The notes under the pieces were generated by a model. That model made no database searches and was not told the DNA's origin. It saw nothing but the letters and a program-made list of their open reading frames with translations. The translations under genes were made by a program, and so were the position numbers. This document shows, in pieces, positions 26,395 through 36,012 of a stretch of 54,130 nt of DNA (the first letter of the stretch is position 1; each line of letters starts with the position of its first letter). Source of the stretch: an uncultured Chitinophagaceae bacterium. GTDB lineage: Bacteria; Bacteroidota; Bacteroidia; Chitinophagales; Chitinophagaceae. The stretch is from positions 1 to 54,130 of the forward strand of contig CAITVK010000080.1 of assembly GCA_903895845.1 (NCBI GenBank), given 5' to 3'.

Positions 26395-27735
26395 TTATTT
26401 CAATAGTTTGCGCCACCAATATCCCGAGTTCTTAATGGTACGCAATTGTGTTTTAAAATCAATATGCACCAATCCAAAGCGGGCTTTAAATCCTTCAGAC
26501 CATTCAAAGTTGTCGGTAAGTGTCCAGGCAATATATCCTTTTACGTTCACCCCCTCCCCTTTTGCTTTCAACAACGCCAACAGATAATCCTGAAAATACT
26601 GAATCCGGTCGGCATCATTAATTACACCATCCACCAGATGATCTTTAAAGCAGGCGCCCCCCTCAGTGATTATAATGTCCTTTACACCCTCATAAGCAGC
26701 AAAGCGCTTTACCATTCTATAAAAGCTATCCGCATTAATTTCCCACCCCATTGCCGTATGTGGCACTTTGCGGGTAGTCGCCGATACTTCGGTGGCTTGT
26801 ATGTATGGAATCAATGGATTGGCCTTAACGGTAAGTGCAAAATAGTTTTGAATACCAATAAAATCAAAATCAAACTTCATCCTTTCTGTATATTTCCAGG
26901 CTTTGTTATGAAAATGTATTTTATCGGTTATACTAAATCCTTCCATATGTGGATAACCCATGCCAAGGGAAGGCTCAATAAATAAGCGATTCAGCAATAA
27001 ATCCATTCTTTGTGCAGCCAGTATATCCGCTTCCTTATTGGTGTAAGGCATTACCTCGCTGCAAGAAAACGTAGTTCCTATATAAGCATCTTTCACAAGA
27101 CTTCTAATAATCCGCCCCCCTTCTGCTTGCGCCATAGACGCATTGTGCAGGGCTGGCAAAAAATATTCCAACCCTATCTTTCCAGGTGCATGTTTGCCAA
27201 TCATATAACCTAGTGTGGTAAAGCCCATCGGTTCGTTCAGCACAATCCAGTTTTTCACTTTATCTCCATATTCATCCATGCAAATGGTAACAAAGCGCGT
27301 AAACCATTTCAACATCAGATGGCTTGTCCAGCCGCCTTCTTTTTCCAGTTCATACGGCAAATCCCAGTGATAGAGTGTAACAAAGGGAATCAATCCCAAT
27401 TCCAGACATTCATCAATTACTTTATGATAAAATGCTACACCAGCTTTATTGATGCGTCCAGTTCCTTCGGGCAATATCCGGGTCCAGGCGATTGAGAACC
27501 GGAATACTTTGAAACCCAATGCTTTTGCCAGCAGTATATCATCCTTATAACGATAATAAAATTCGCAGGCATGTGTTGGTTTATCACCATTTTTAACTTT
27601 TCCCTGCCTACGTGCAAACGCATCCCAGATGGAAAGCCCTTTGCCATCTATGTTATAAGCCCCTTCATTTTGAGGAGCAGCAATCGCAACTCCCCACAAA
27701 AAATCATTCCCAAAATCACTCGCTTTAAAAGGCAT
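26395..27735 (-). CDS. Glycoside hydrolase family 1 beta-glucosidase
   Basis: The 446-residue TIM-barrel enzyme splits terminal beta-glucosides (or related sugars) by the retaining mechanism. The acid/base Glu168 is in LNEPMGF and the nucleophile Glu358 in IITEGGACF. The usual I-T-E-N-G reads I-T-E-G-G here, a rare change next to the nucleophile. WGVAIAAPQNEGAY near the N-terminus is the family start signature. No signal peptide is seen, so it acts in the cytosol on imported sugars. It stands alone, without a SusCD pair or transporter nearby. Confidence 0.93.
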   Translation of the reverse strand: MPFKASDFGNDFLWGVAIAAPQNEGAYNIDGKGLSIWDAFARRQGKVKNGDKPTHACEFYYRYKDDILLAKALGFKVFRFSIAWTRILPEGTGRINKAGVAFYHKVIDECLELGLIPFVTLYHWDLPYELEKEGGWTSHLMLKWFTRFVTICMDEYGDKVKNWIVLNEPMGFTTLGYMIGKHAPGKIGLEYFLPALHNASMAQAEGGRIIRSLVKDAYIGTTFSCSEVMPYTNKEADILAAQRMDLLLNRLFIEPSLGMGYPHMEGFSITDKIHFHNKAWKYTERMKFDFDFIGIQNYFALTVKANPLIPYIQATEVSATTRKVPHTAMGWEINADSFYRMVKRFAAYEGVKDIIITEGGACFKDHLVDGVINDADRIQYFQDYLLALLKAKGEGVNVKGYIAWTLTDNFEWSEGFKARFGLVHIDFKTQLRTIKNSGYWWRKLLK

Positions 27736-27955
27736 AATCTATTTCCCTGTTTGAGGCTATGAAAATAAGGGTTAATATTTTATAATTACTTTTTCATGTA
27801 GATAGTAATCAAATGCTACCCGTTTTTACAAACTAAAAAAAGGATTGATAACATCAATTAGTGTGTTTGGACAATACTAAAGGTAAAAAGATGGACGCTA
27901 TCCTTCTCTACAACGTTTTCATAGAATAAATAATGAAATTTATAGGCAATTCGTT

Positions 27956-27984
27956 TTGGACTAATACAGTTTCTCTTATCTTCG
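27956..27984 (+). promoter_or_regulatory. Promoter of sucC
   Basis: TTG (27956-27958), 18 bases, then TATCTTCG (27977-27984), one mismatch from TAnnTTTG, 18 bases before the ATG. Confidence 0.55.
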
Positions 27985-28002
27985 GCAAAATTTTTAAATA
28001 AT

Positions 28003-29214
28003 ATGAATTTACACGAGTATCAGGCAAAGGAATTACTGAAAAAGTATAATGTGCCAGTGCAAGAGGGTATTGCTGTTGAAACTGTAGCGGCTGCTGAAGA
28101 AGCTTACCGTCAGATTAAGACAGAAACTAACAATAAGTTTGCTGTTGTAAAAGCACAAATCCACGCTGGTGGTCGTGGTAAGGGTAAGGTAAAGGAAACC
28201 GGCATGAACGGTGTGAAGGTGGGCAAGAGTGTTGAGGACATTGCAAGTTTTGCAACGGGTATCCTTGGCGGCACTTTGGTTACCATTCAAACTGGTGAGG
28301 CCGGTAAGAAAGTAAACAAAATCTTGGTTGCACAAGATGTTTATTATGAAGGTCCAAACCCAACAAAAGAATTCTATTTAAGTATCTTATTAGACAGGTC
28401 TAAGGGTCAGAATGTAATCATGTACAGCACTGAAGGTGGTATGGACATTGAAGAAGTGGCCCATCATACCCCTGAGAAAATATTTAAGGAACTAGTTCAT
28501 CCTGGTGGTGGGTTGTTGCCTTTCCAAGCACGTAAGATTGCTTTTAACTTCGGTTTGAGTGGTGAGGCTTTCAAGAATTGCGTAAAGTTCGTAACTAATC
28601 TATACAATGCGTATGTTGGTTTGGATGCAAGCATGATTGAAATCAACCCATTCTTCAAGACCAGCGATGAGAAGATGATTGCTGTGGATTGTAAGATGAA
28701 CTTGGATGACAATGCATTAATGCGTCATGCGGAGATTGCACAATTGAGGGATGTTACCGAGGAAGACCCTACAGAAGTAGAAGCTGGTCAGTTCAACCTG
28801 AACTTCGTTAAACTAGATGGCAACGTTGGTTGTATGGTAAACGGTGCTGGTTTGGCAATGGCTACCATGGATATGATTAAACTAAGCGGTGGTGAACCTG
28901 CTAACTTCCTGGATGTAGGAGGTACTGCAAATGCACAAACAGTAGAAGCTGGCTTCAGGATTATCATGAAAGACCCTAATGTAAAAGCTATCTTGATCAA
29001 CATATTTGGTGGTATTGTTCGTTGCGACCGTGTTGCGGCTGGTGTTATTGAAGCTTACAATAAGTTGGGCAACATCGAAATACCTATCATCGTTCGTTTG
29101 CAAGGTACCAATGCGCCAGAAGCTAAGAAACTAATAGACGAAAGTGGCTTAAAAGTGCAATCTGCCATCTTGTTAAGCGAAGCAGCTGACTTGGTAAGAC
29201 AAGCGGTAGCCTAG
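28003..29214 (+). CDS. sucC: Succinate-CoA ligase (ADP-forming) subunit beta
   Basis: The 403-residue protein forms succinyl-CoA synthetase with SucD, making ATP or GTP in the citric acid cycle. MNLHEYQAKELLKKYNVPV at the start and HAGGRGKGK belong to the ATP-grasp domain; the C-terminal CoA-ligase domain includes GGTANAQTVEAG and INIFGGIVRCD. Length is slightly above E. coli SucC (388). sucD does not follow; a terminator does. In this phylum sucC and sucD are often apart, so this is not very surprising. Confidence 0.97.
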   Translation: MNLHEYQAKELLKKYNVPVQEGIAVETVAAAEEAYRQIKTETNNKFAVVKAQIHAGGRGKGKVKETGMNGVKVGKSVEDIASFATGILGGTLVTIQTGEAGKKVNKILVAQDVYYEGPNPTKEFYLSILLDRSKGQNVIMYSTEGGMDIEEVAHHTPEKIFKELVHPGGGLLPFQARKIAFNFGLSGEAFKNCVKFVTNLYNAYVGLDASMIEINPFFKTSDEKMIAVDCKMNLDDNALMRHAEIAQLRDVTEEDPTEVEAGQFNLNFVKLDGNVGCMVNGAGLAMATMDMIKLSGGEPANFLDVGGTANAQTVEAGFRIIMKDPNVKAILINIFGGIVRCDRVAAGVIEAYNKLGNIEIPIIVRLQGTNAPEAKKLIDESGLKVQSAILLSEAADLVRQAVA

Positions 29215-29216
29215 TT

Positions 29217-29249
29217 TAGTTATGAGTTATAAATGATGAGTTATGAGTG
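29217..29249 (+). repeat. 7-bp repeat cluster at the sucC 3' end
   Basis: AGTTATG, AGTTATA, AATGATG, AGTTATG in tandem directly after the sucC stop codon. Same family as at 13041, 13503 and 37067. Confidence 0.65.
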
Positions 29250-29279
29250 TTAAGCACTCAGTACTTTAAAATAAATAGG

Positions 29280-29312
29280 CGGTCTTCAATGAAAGTTGGA
29301 GACCGTTTTTTT
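29280..29312 (+). terminator. sucC terminator
   Basis: CGGTCTTCAA (29280-29289) pairs with TTGGAGACCG (29296-29305, one G-T pair), then T7. Confidence 0.88.
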
Positions 29313-29374
29313 ATTGAGAGGATTGAAGATATTTAGTTTATTTTTATTTATTATAAGACTATTCAAATATAAAT

Positions 29375-29911
29375 ATGTCAGAAAGTAGGCGTTTGAGAAG
29401 GCAAAATGAAAGGGGTGCTACGCATTCAAGAAAACTTGACTGGGTAAAAGTTCGTAAGGCAAGTTCGCAAATATTGCTTTTCAGTATCATTTTCTTTATG
29501 ATGATACTTATCTTCTCCTATTTCAACATTACCTCAAACAATAACTTGCGAAATACAATTGCAGCGAATTCTAAAATATCAACAGCAAGGATTATCAAAA
29601 TTTCCTACGTAAAAAGAAGTAGAAACGTAGCGTATTATGAATTTGTAGTTGACAATAAAAAAGTATCCGGAAAAACACTTAGTATCTATGATGGTAAAGT
29701 TGGGGATGAAATATGCGTAGAATACCTTGATTCCAATCCCGATAAAAACATTTATTGTCATGAAAAAGAATTAGAAACCATTTATGAGGACTGTATCTTG
29801 GTATCACTAAAATATCTTGGGATAATGCTAGCAATTGTACCAATTTATATACTAGGCTCAATTATATTTGGAAATAAAAAGCTACTTGCAGAGGTGACAT
29901 CTAGAACATAA
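29375..29911 (+). CDS. Small membrane protein of unknown function (DUF3592-like)
   Basis: A 178-residue protein with a basic N-terminal tail (1 to about 30), a membrane helix (about 31-52), an extracytoplasmic beta-rich part of about 80 residues and a second helix (about 142-166). This layout and the segments YYEFVVDNKKVSGKT and KVGDEICVEYLDSNPDKN resemble DUF3592-type proteins, which have the same two-helix topology as the protein at 37726. Function is unknown. It lies alone between two terminated genes. Confidence 0.55.
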   Translation: MSESRRLRRQNERGATHSRKLDWVKVRKASSQILLFSIIFFMMILIFSYFNITSNNNLRNTIAANSKISTARIIKISYVKRSRNVAYYEFVVDNKKVSGKTLSIYDGKVGDEICVEYLDSNPDKNIYCHEKELETIYEDCILVSLKYLGIMLAIVPIYILGSIIFGNKKLLAEVTSRT

Positions 29912-30081
29912 TAGAATATTTAAATATTTATTTCCTTACGCTGCTTAATAATCCTAAGACCCAGTCAAGAAAAGGCTTATTATCACTCGCAAGGCAATTA
30001 AATCTTCAAAGAAATCTCAATTTTGGCTTTTCCAATTATCCACACTTTAGTGGACATTATCATAAATGCTCATTTCGCACC

Positions 30082-30143
30082 ATTAATCTCGCATGACGGA
30101 TGATTAATCTCGCGAGAATAATAACATGGAATGCGAGATTAAT
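30082..30143. repeat. ATTAATCTCGCAT inverted/direct repeat cluster
   Basis: ATTAATCTCGCAT (30082-30094) is repeated directly as ATTAATCTCGCG (30103-30114) and inverted as ATGCGAGATTAAT (30131-30143). The outer arms pair perfectly over 13 bp. No T-run follows. In the surrounding 29912-30373 no gene is supported. Confidence 0.7.
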
Positions 30144-30373
30144 GACGTAGACAGGCCACACCCCTGCTCCTAAAAGTGATATTTTCTTGTAAAAATGATG
30201 TTTCTCTCGGTACTTCTATATGGTTATCAGACCTCTAGAGCACCCCCATTATTTTACAATAGTTTAATAATGTTTAACCCCAGAAACGGAAATAACAACG
30301 GATGTCAACACAACTAACCACTTCTTTCTTCCATTAATTCCGAAAATCCACCGCCACTCCTTACCTTAGCCCG

Positions 30374-33319
30374 ATGCAAAAGAAATTGTTTCTGTTAGAT
30401 GCCTTCGCACTCATTTTTCGTGCTTATTATGCCCTCATCCGTAGCCCCCGCATTACGAGCAAGGGAAAAAACACCAATGCACAATTTGGATTTACCAACG
30501 CTTTGGTAGACCTGATGGCGCGTGAGAAACCAACGCATCTTGCCGTCTGCTTTGATATGGAAGGCCCTACAGAACGCCACATAGATTTTGCAGAATATAA
30601 AGCTAACCGTCAGGATGCACCCGAAGACCTGATATTGGCAATTCCTGATATTAAACGTTTGGTGGAAGCCTTCAACATTCCGGTAATCGGTGTAAAAGGG
30701 TATGAAGCAGATGATGTAATTGGCACCCTCGCTTGGGAAGCACACGACGCTGGCTATGAGGTTTTTATGGTGACTCCCGATAAGGATTATGGCCAGTTGG
30801 TGCGTGAAGGTATCAGCATCTATAAGCCTGGTTATTCTGGTGGCGATGTGGAGATAATGGGACCAAAAGAAGTATGTGAGAAGTGGAATATAGAACGGGT
30901 GGATCAAGTAATAGACATACTTGGCTTGATGGGCGATGCAGTAGATAACATACCTGGCATTGCGGGTGTTGGCGAAAAGACTGCTGCCAAACTATTGAAA
31001 GAATATGACACACTTGAAGGCGTATTAGCAAATGCTGACAAAATAAAAGGTGCATTGGGTGAAAAAGTTCGTGCCGGAAAAGAGAATGCAGTACTCAGCA
31101 AGAAACTAGCGACGATTATTACGAATGTGCCCGTAGAGTTTCATGAAGAAAACTTCAGACAGAAAGAATGGAATAAGGAAGCCCTGCATGAACTATTTGC
31201 AGAGTTGGAATTCAGGACGATGGCAGTTAGAATATTGGGACAAGCCTTGCCTTTACCTGCACCATCCTTTACGGCTACCAAAAAAGCTTCTGGTAATGCG
31301 CCTACCAACCAAGGGAATCTATTCGAGCCAATTCCGACAACACCCCTCCCCCCTAAAGGGGAACAAGCAACGCTAGTTCCTAAAGGAGGACAAGAAACAA
31401 TTGGTTTGTTTGGAAGTGTATTTGATCAGCCTGCTCCCTCAATCCCTGAAGCTGATGGGGTTCTTGCAAACTTCACTTTAGGGGATGAGGTTTTAGTTGG
31501 AGGAAATATCAACAATACCCCACATCACTATGAATTAGTGGATTCTACCGAGCAGATTGCCGCATTAGTCAACAAACTTTCTTCTAGTAAAGAAATATGT
31601 TTTGACACCGAAACCACACATATTGATGCCAACCAAGCCGACCTTGTAGGATTGAGCTTTTCCGTGCAAAAAGGGGAAGGTTATTATATCCCCTGCCCTA
31701 TTGAACGAGAGGCAACTATCGCTATTCTTAACCAATTGAAGCCTTTGTTTGACAATGAAAAGATAGTTTGGGTAGGTCAGAACATTAAATATGACCTGTT
31801 GATGTTGAAATGGTATGGCTTTGAATTGAAGGGAAATGTGTACGACACCATGCTTGCGCATTACGTAATTGAGCCGGAAGGCAGGCGTAGTATGGATTTA
31901 TTGAGTAGTCAGTACTTGAACTACGAACCTGTACATATTGATGAATTGATTGGTAAGAAAGGGGTTGGTCAAGGGACTATGCGTGATGTAGAAGTGGAAA
32001 AGGTAAAGGAATATGCTGCAGAAGATGCCGACATCACCCTACAATTAAAGAAGGTATTTGAACCCTTAGTAACCTCCAAAAAAGTAGAAAGGGTACTGGA
32101 AACGGCAGAGAACCCATTGGTGAAAGTATTGACTGATATGGAGTTTGAAGGTGTGCGGATTGATATGAGCTTCTTGAAAGAGTATAGCGTGGAGTTGGAG
32201 AAAGATGCTAAGATATTCGAGAATAATGTCTACGAACAGGCAGGTGTTCGGTTCAACCTAGCTTCACCCAAGCAATTAGGCGAAGTATTATTCGACAAAC
32301 TAAAGCTAGATCCTAAAGCCAAGAAAACAAAAACAGGTCAGTATGCCACAGGTGAAGATGTGTTGCAGAAACTGTCTCACCAGAATAAGATAGTGGCAGA
32401 CATATTGGGTTTCAGGCAGTTGACAAAACTGAAAAGTACTTATGTAGATGCACTTCCATTGATGGTGAACAGTAAAACCGGACGCGTACACACCAGCTAT
32501 GCACAAGCGGTGGCGGTGACGGGAAGGTTGAGTAGTAACAACCCCAATCTGCAAAACATACCCATCCGTTCGGAGAAGGGAAGAGAGATAAGAAAGGCAT
32601 TTATCCCAAGGGATGAAAAGCACATCTTGGTGAGCGCCGATTATTCGCAGATAGAACTACGTATTGTTGCTGCAATGAGTGGCGACCCAAACATGTGTGA
32701 AGCGTTCAGACAAGGAAAGGATATTCATACGGCCACTGCTGCCAAGGTCTATGGTATTGACGAGCGTGAAGTAACCAAAGAGCAACGGTATAAAGCAAAG
32801 AGTGTCAACTTTGGAATTATCTATGGACAGGGGGCGTTTGGATTGGCGGATAACCTAGGCATCTCCCGCACAGAGGCGAAGGAGATTATTGACAACTACA
32901 AGAAAGAGTTTGTGGGCATCACCACTTACATGACCGACATTGTAAAGTTTGCACAAGAAAACGGTTATGTAGAAACTTTACTAGGCAGAAAACGTTGGCT
33001 GCGCGACATTTCTTCCAGCAACTTCACCGTAAGAGGCTATGCAGAACGAAATGCAGTAAATAGTCCGATACAAGGTACAGCAGCAGATATGATTAAGCTG
33101 GCGATGATAAAAATCCATGCCGCCATCAAAGAGCAGAAGCTACAATCTAAAATGATATTGCAGGTACATGATGAACTGGTATTTGATGCCCTCAAAGAAG
33201 AGTTGGATATATTGAAACCACTGATACTAGAAGGAATGAAATCGGCTTTATTGTTACCCAATGATGTACCTGTGGAAGCTGAAGTAGGTGTAGGCGAGAA
33301 TTGGTTGGTAGCTCACTAG
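30374..33319 (+). CDS. polA: DNA polymerase I
   Basis: The 981-residue protein has three domains: the 5'-3' nuclease (1 to about 290, with the helix-hairpin-helix around IPGIAGVGEKTAAKLL), an active 3'-5' proofreading domain (CFDTETT, VGQNIKYD and YAAEDADIT carry the exo I-III acids), and the polymerase domain (motif A DYSQIELRI, motif B YKAKSVNFGIIYGQG, motif C QVHDELVF). It fills gaps in repair and removes RNA primers. Between the first two domains (about residues 320-346) lies a Pro/Gly/Lys-rich insertion encoded by hairpin-forming DNA (31341-31390), apparently an inserted repeat kept in frame. A region with no gene lies upstream. Confidence 0.97.
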   Translation: MQKKLFLLDAFALIFRAYYALIRSPRITSKGKNTNAQFGFTNALVDLMAREKPTHLAVCFDMEGPTERHIDFAEYKANRQDAPEDLILAIPDIKRLVEAFNIPVIGVKGYEADDVIGTLAWEAHDAGYEVFMVTPDKDYGQLVREGISIYKPGYSGGDVEIMGPKEVCEKWNIERVDQVIDILGLMGDAVDNIPGIAGVGEKTAAKLLKEYDTLEGVLANADKIKGALGEKVRAGKENAVLSKKLATIITNVPVEFHEENFRQKEWNKEALHELFAELEFRTMAVRILGQALPLPAPSFTATKKASGNAPTNQGNLFEPIPTTPLPPKGEQATLVPKGGQETIGLFGSVFDQPAPSIPEADGVLANFTLGDEVLVGGNINNTPHHYELVDSTEQIAALVNKLSSSKEICFDTETTHIDANQADLVGLSFSVQKGEGYYIPCPIEREATIAILNQLKPLFDNEKIVWVGQNIKYDLLMLKWYGFELKGNVYDTMLAHYVIEPEGRRSMDLLSSQYLNYEPVHIDELIGKKGVGQGTMRDVEVEKVKEYAAEDADITLQLKKVFEPLVTSKKVERVLETAENPLVKVLTDMEFEGVRIDMSFLKEYSVELEKDAKIFENNVYEQAGVRFNLASPKQLGEVLFDKLKLDPKAKKTKTGQYATGEDVLQKLSHQNKIVADILGFRQLTKLKSTYVDALPLMVNSKTGRVHTSYAQAVAVTGRLSSNNPNLQNIPIRSEKGREIRKAFIPRDEKHILVSADYSQIELRIVAAMSGDPNMCEAFRQGKDIHTATAAKVYGIDEREVTKEQRYKAKSVNFGIIYGQGAFGLADNLGISRTEAKEIIDNYKKEFVGITTYMTDIVKFAQENGYVETLLGRKRWLRDISSSNFTVRGYAERNAVNSPIQGTAADMIKLAMIKIHAAIKEQKLQSKMILQVHDELVFDALKEELDILKPLILEGMKSALLLPNDVPVEAEVGVGENWLVAH
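31341..31390. repeat. Hairpin element inserted in frame in polA
   Basis: CCCCT-AA-AGGGG at 31350-31361 and TCCT-AA-AGGA near 31378-31387 form two similar small hairpins with the same loop. C-rich sequence leads into the first. They encode TPLPPKGEQATLVPKGGQE, a proline-lysine-glycine linker unlike the rest of the protein. CCCCTAAAGGGG-type repeats are widely dispersed in Bacteroidota genomes, so this looks like such an element within a coding region. Confidence 0.65.
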
Positions 33320-33359
33320 ACCTGTAGGTTAAATTCAAATTTCACAACAAGGATTAAAG

Positions 33360-35765
33360 CTATTCTTTCAGCTTTAATCCTAGCCATCTTGCGACAATGT
33401 TGCTGCTACCAAAAGTAATCAGCAGGATGGTCAATGAACTTGAAGGCATCAATATAGCGGCAATCAATGGGGATAATGTGCCTTGTACGGCAAAGAATAG
33501 CCCGATCAGATTATAGGCAATAGACAATACAAAGCTCGTCATGATAATGCGTTTGTTTGCCCGACACATCTGTATAAACCGATACAGATTGGGTAACTGT
33601 TTGGCTTCAATGATTGCATCACTGGCAGGGGTAAAATTATTACAATCTTCGGCAACGGCTATGCCAGCATCACTTTTCTTTAATGCGCCGGCATCGTTCA
33701 GTCCATCACCTATCATCATCACCCGACTACCTTCTCCTTGCAAAGTCTCAATGTATTTAAGCTTATTTTCTGGTTGCTGATGAAATAATAAGGTTGCATT
33801 TTCTCCAACGAGATTTCTCAGATTCTGCGCTTCCCCATCATTATCCCCAGAAATGACAGACAGTGGATAATCGGACTTCAACTGTCCTATCAGCGTAGTA
33901 ATATGTTTGCGGTAGTGATTATGAAAAATAAATTGTCCCAATAACTTACCGCCTTGTGAAACAAACACACCTGTATCTGTAGTTGCCTTTGGCTTAAGCC
34001 CTGTGATGAAGTTATATGATCCAATGGAAAACAATTCACCATCTACAACACCTTCTACTCCTCTCCCTGTATATTCGTTGAATCCTTCTATTTCCAGTTC
34101 TTTGGAAAGCATATTGTTCAGGTGTTTTACCAACATCTTGTTTAAAGGATGGTTCGATTGTGCAGCCAATGTAGCAATACTATGCAGTTGTTTGCCTGAG
34201 AGCGGAAGTCCCTTGTAGGAAACATCCTGGGATTGTATGGTTGTTAATGTACCTGTTTTATCAAATACGACATGATTTACTTTAGCAACAGCTTCGATTA
34301 CTTCTGCACTACGTAAATAGAAATGATTGTTTCCAAGAATACGCAGCACATTACCGTTGGTAAACGTGCTAGATAATAATAAGGCACAAGGGCAAGCAAT
34401 TATCAAGATGGCAGTAACGGCATTCCATATTCTACTGGTATCGTGCAGACTCCAATAGACAGCAGTAATAATGGCAATACTAAATACGATATAGGTAAAA
34501 TAACGACTAAGTAGATGCACAAAAGAAGGGGTGGCTTCATTGGTAGCCCTTACTTCATCTTTTGTCCATAAACTAGTGAGGTAGCTTTGCGAAACTTCTT
34601 TCATCACAAGTATCTCAATATTACCGCCACGTTGTTTGCCGCCCGCATATACTATTTCTCCCATTTCCTTTAGAACAGGAATCGATTCACCGGTTACAAA
34701 ACTATAATCAATCAATGCCTTTCCTTTTGTAAGGATACCATCGGCAGGAATCAATTCTTCATTGTGTATCAATAAGGTATCATCCAGCTTAATGTTTGGC
34801 AAAGAAGTAGGTACTTCTCCCCCATCTTTCATTACACTTACTGCAACTGGGAAGTAAGACGTATAATCGCGCTCGAATGAAAGTTGCTGATAGGTTTTAT
34901 CCTGCAGCACCCTTCCTACCAGCATAAAGAAAACAATGCCAGTCATGGAGTCGAAGTAACCAGATCCGTGTCCGGAAATCACTTCATAGATACTTCTGTC
35001 AAACGTAACAATAATTGCCAGTGCAATGGGTGCATCTATATTAAGGAACTTATGTTTTAATCCCTTCCAAGCCGAAATATAAAATGGTTGCGCACAATAA
35101 AAGAAAACGGGCAACGCAAGCAGTACATTGAGCACGCGAAATGTAAACTGTAGATTGGTTTCGAATTGGCTAAGTCCCAGATATTCGGGGAAGCTCATCA
35201 TCATTACATTGCCAAAACAGAATCCCGCAATACCTACTTTGTACACCATTGTTTTATCGGCCTTTGGTTTTTTTGTACCCAAATTATTTAAACTGATGTA
35301 AGGCTCATAACCGATGGAAGTAAGTAACTCTGCGACTTCCCTTAGCGAAATACCTTTGTTGAAGATGACACTCACTTCCCTGGATGTGAAGTTGACTGCC
35401 GACGAAACAATCTGTTTGTTCAGTTTATGCAAGTTCTCCAATACATACAAGCAGGAGCTGCAATGCATCTGTGGCAGATAAAAACAAACATGCGTCTGTT
35501 CGTCATTACTAAAGGTCACCAATTGCTGGGCAATGGATTTATCATCCAAAAAAGCAAATTTATCTTTTCTTGAAGCAGCCTTCTGGTTGATGCCTGGTTT
35601 ATCATTCAACTGATAATAATCGCATAGGCCTGTATCAGTCAATAACTGATAGACCATTTTACATCCCCGGCAGCAAAAGTCTTTATCGTGAAAATGTATT
35701 TGTTCGTTGGTGCAATCCTCTCCACAGTGTGCACATTGAGTTGTGTTGACAGCAGTAATAGCCAT
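33360..35765 (-). CDS. ccoI: Copper-transporting P1B-type ATPase, CcoI/FixI-like
   Basis: The 801-residue protein has an N-terminal Cys-rich metal-binding domain (CAHCGEDC, CCRGCK; residues 11-35), a heavy-metal-associated domain (MHCSSC, near 100), then about eight membrane helices with the ion-pore motif CPC (IACPCALLL), the actuator TGES, the phosphorylation site DKTGT, the nucleotide-domain HP (SNHPLNK) and GDGLNDAGAL. This domain order is that of CcoI/FixI, which loads copper for cbb3 cytochrome oxidase. ccoN, ccoO, ccoP, ccoG and ccoS are not beside it. It diverges from a Crp-type regulator. Confidence 0.92.
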   Translation of the reverse strand: MAITAVNTTQCAHCGEDCTNEQIHFHDKDFCCRGCKMVYQLLTDTGLCDYYQLNDKPGINQKAASRKDKFAFLDDKSIAQQLVTFSNDEQTHVCFYLPQMHCSSCLYVLENLHKLNKQIVSSAVNFTSREVSVIFNKGISLREVAELLTSIGYEPYISLNNLGTKKPKADKTMVYKVGIAGFCFGNVMMMSFPEYLGLSQFETNLQFTFRVLNVLLALPVFFYCAQPFYISAWKGLKHKFLNIDAPIALAIIVTFDRSIYEVISGHGSGYFDSMTGIVFFMLVGRVLQDKTYQQLSFERDYTSYFPVAVSVMKDGGEVPTSLPNIKLDDTLLIHNEELIPADGILTKGKALIDYSFVTGESIPVLKEMGEIVYAGGKQRGGNIEILVMKEVSQSYLTSLWTKDEVRATNEATPSFVHLLSRYFTYIVFSIAIITAVYWSLHDTSRIWNAVTAILIIACPCALLLSSTFTNGNVLRILGNNHFYLRSAEVIEAVAKVNHVVFDKTGTLTTIQSQDVSYKGLPLSGKQLHSIATLAAQSNHPLNKMLVKHLNNMLSKELEIEGFNEYTGRGVEGVVDGELFSIGSYNFITGLKPKATTDTGVFVSQGGKLLGQFIFHNHYRKHITTLIGQLKSDYPLSVISGDNDGEAQNLRNLVGENATLLFHQQPENKLKYIETLQGEGSRVMMIGDGLNDAGALKKSDAGIAVAEDCNNFTPASDAIIEAKQLPNLYRFIQMCRANKRIIMTSFVLSIAYNLIGLFFAVQGTLSPLIAAILMPSSSLTILLITFGSSNIVARWLGLKLKE

Positions 35766-35834
35766 GTTATGATATTATGCAGCAAAATACCCAAAAGCGA
35801 AAGTTTTATCGAGTGATAGGTCTCACTTTTATGT

Positions 35835-35848
35835 ATGACTTTCATCAA
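35835..35848. promoter_or_regulatory. Candidate Fnr/Crp-type operator
   Basis: ATGAC-TTTC-ATCAA matches the FNR box TTGAT-N4-ATCAA at 8 of 10 positions. It lies between the divergent ATPase and regulator genes, 70 bases before the ATPase start. The encoded Crp-family regulator could bind it. The match is modest and unproven. Confidence 0.35.
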
Positions 35849-35970
35849 TACATCTTTATTTTGCCCGTTCTAACATTGCACCGTATTTTAGTCAGCAATA
35901 AAAGACAATCAGGAAACACCAAGAACCACAAAGGGAAAAACAAGCATTGTGTACTTTGTGAAAGTCCTTT

Positions 35971-35997
35971 TTGGACAGTGTTAGAAAGCTACCTTTA
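35971..35997 (+). promoter_or_regulatory. Probable promoter of the response regulator-Crp gene
   Basis: TTG (35971-35973), 16 bases, then TACCTTTA (35990-35997), one mismatch from TAnnTTTG, 15 bases before the ATG at 36013. Confidence 0.4.
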
Positions 35998-36012
35998 TTT
36001 AAATTTACATCT

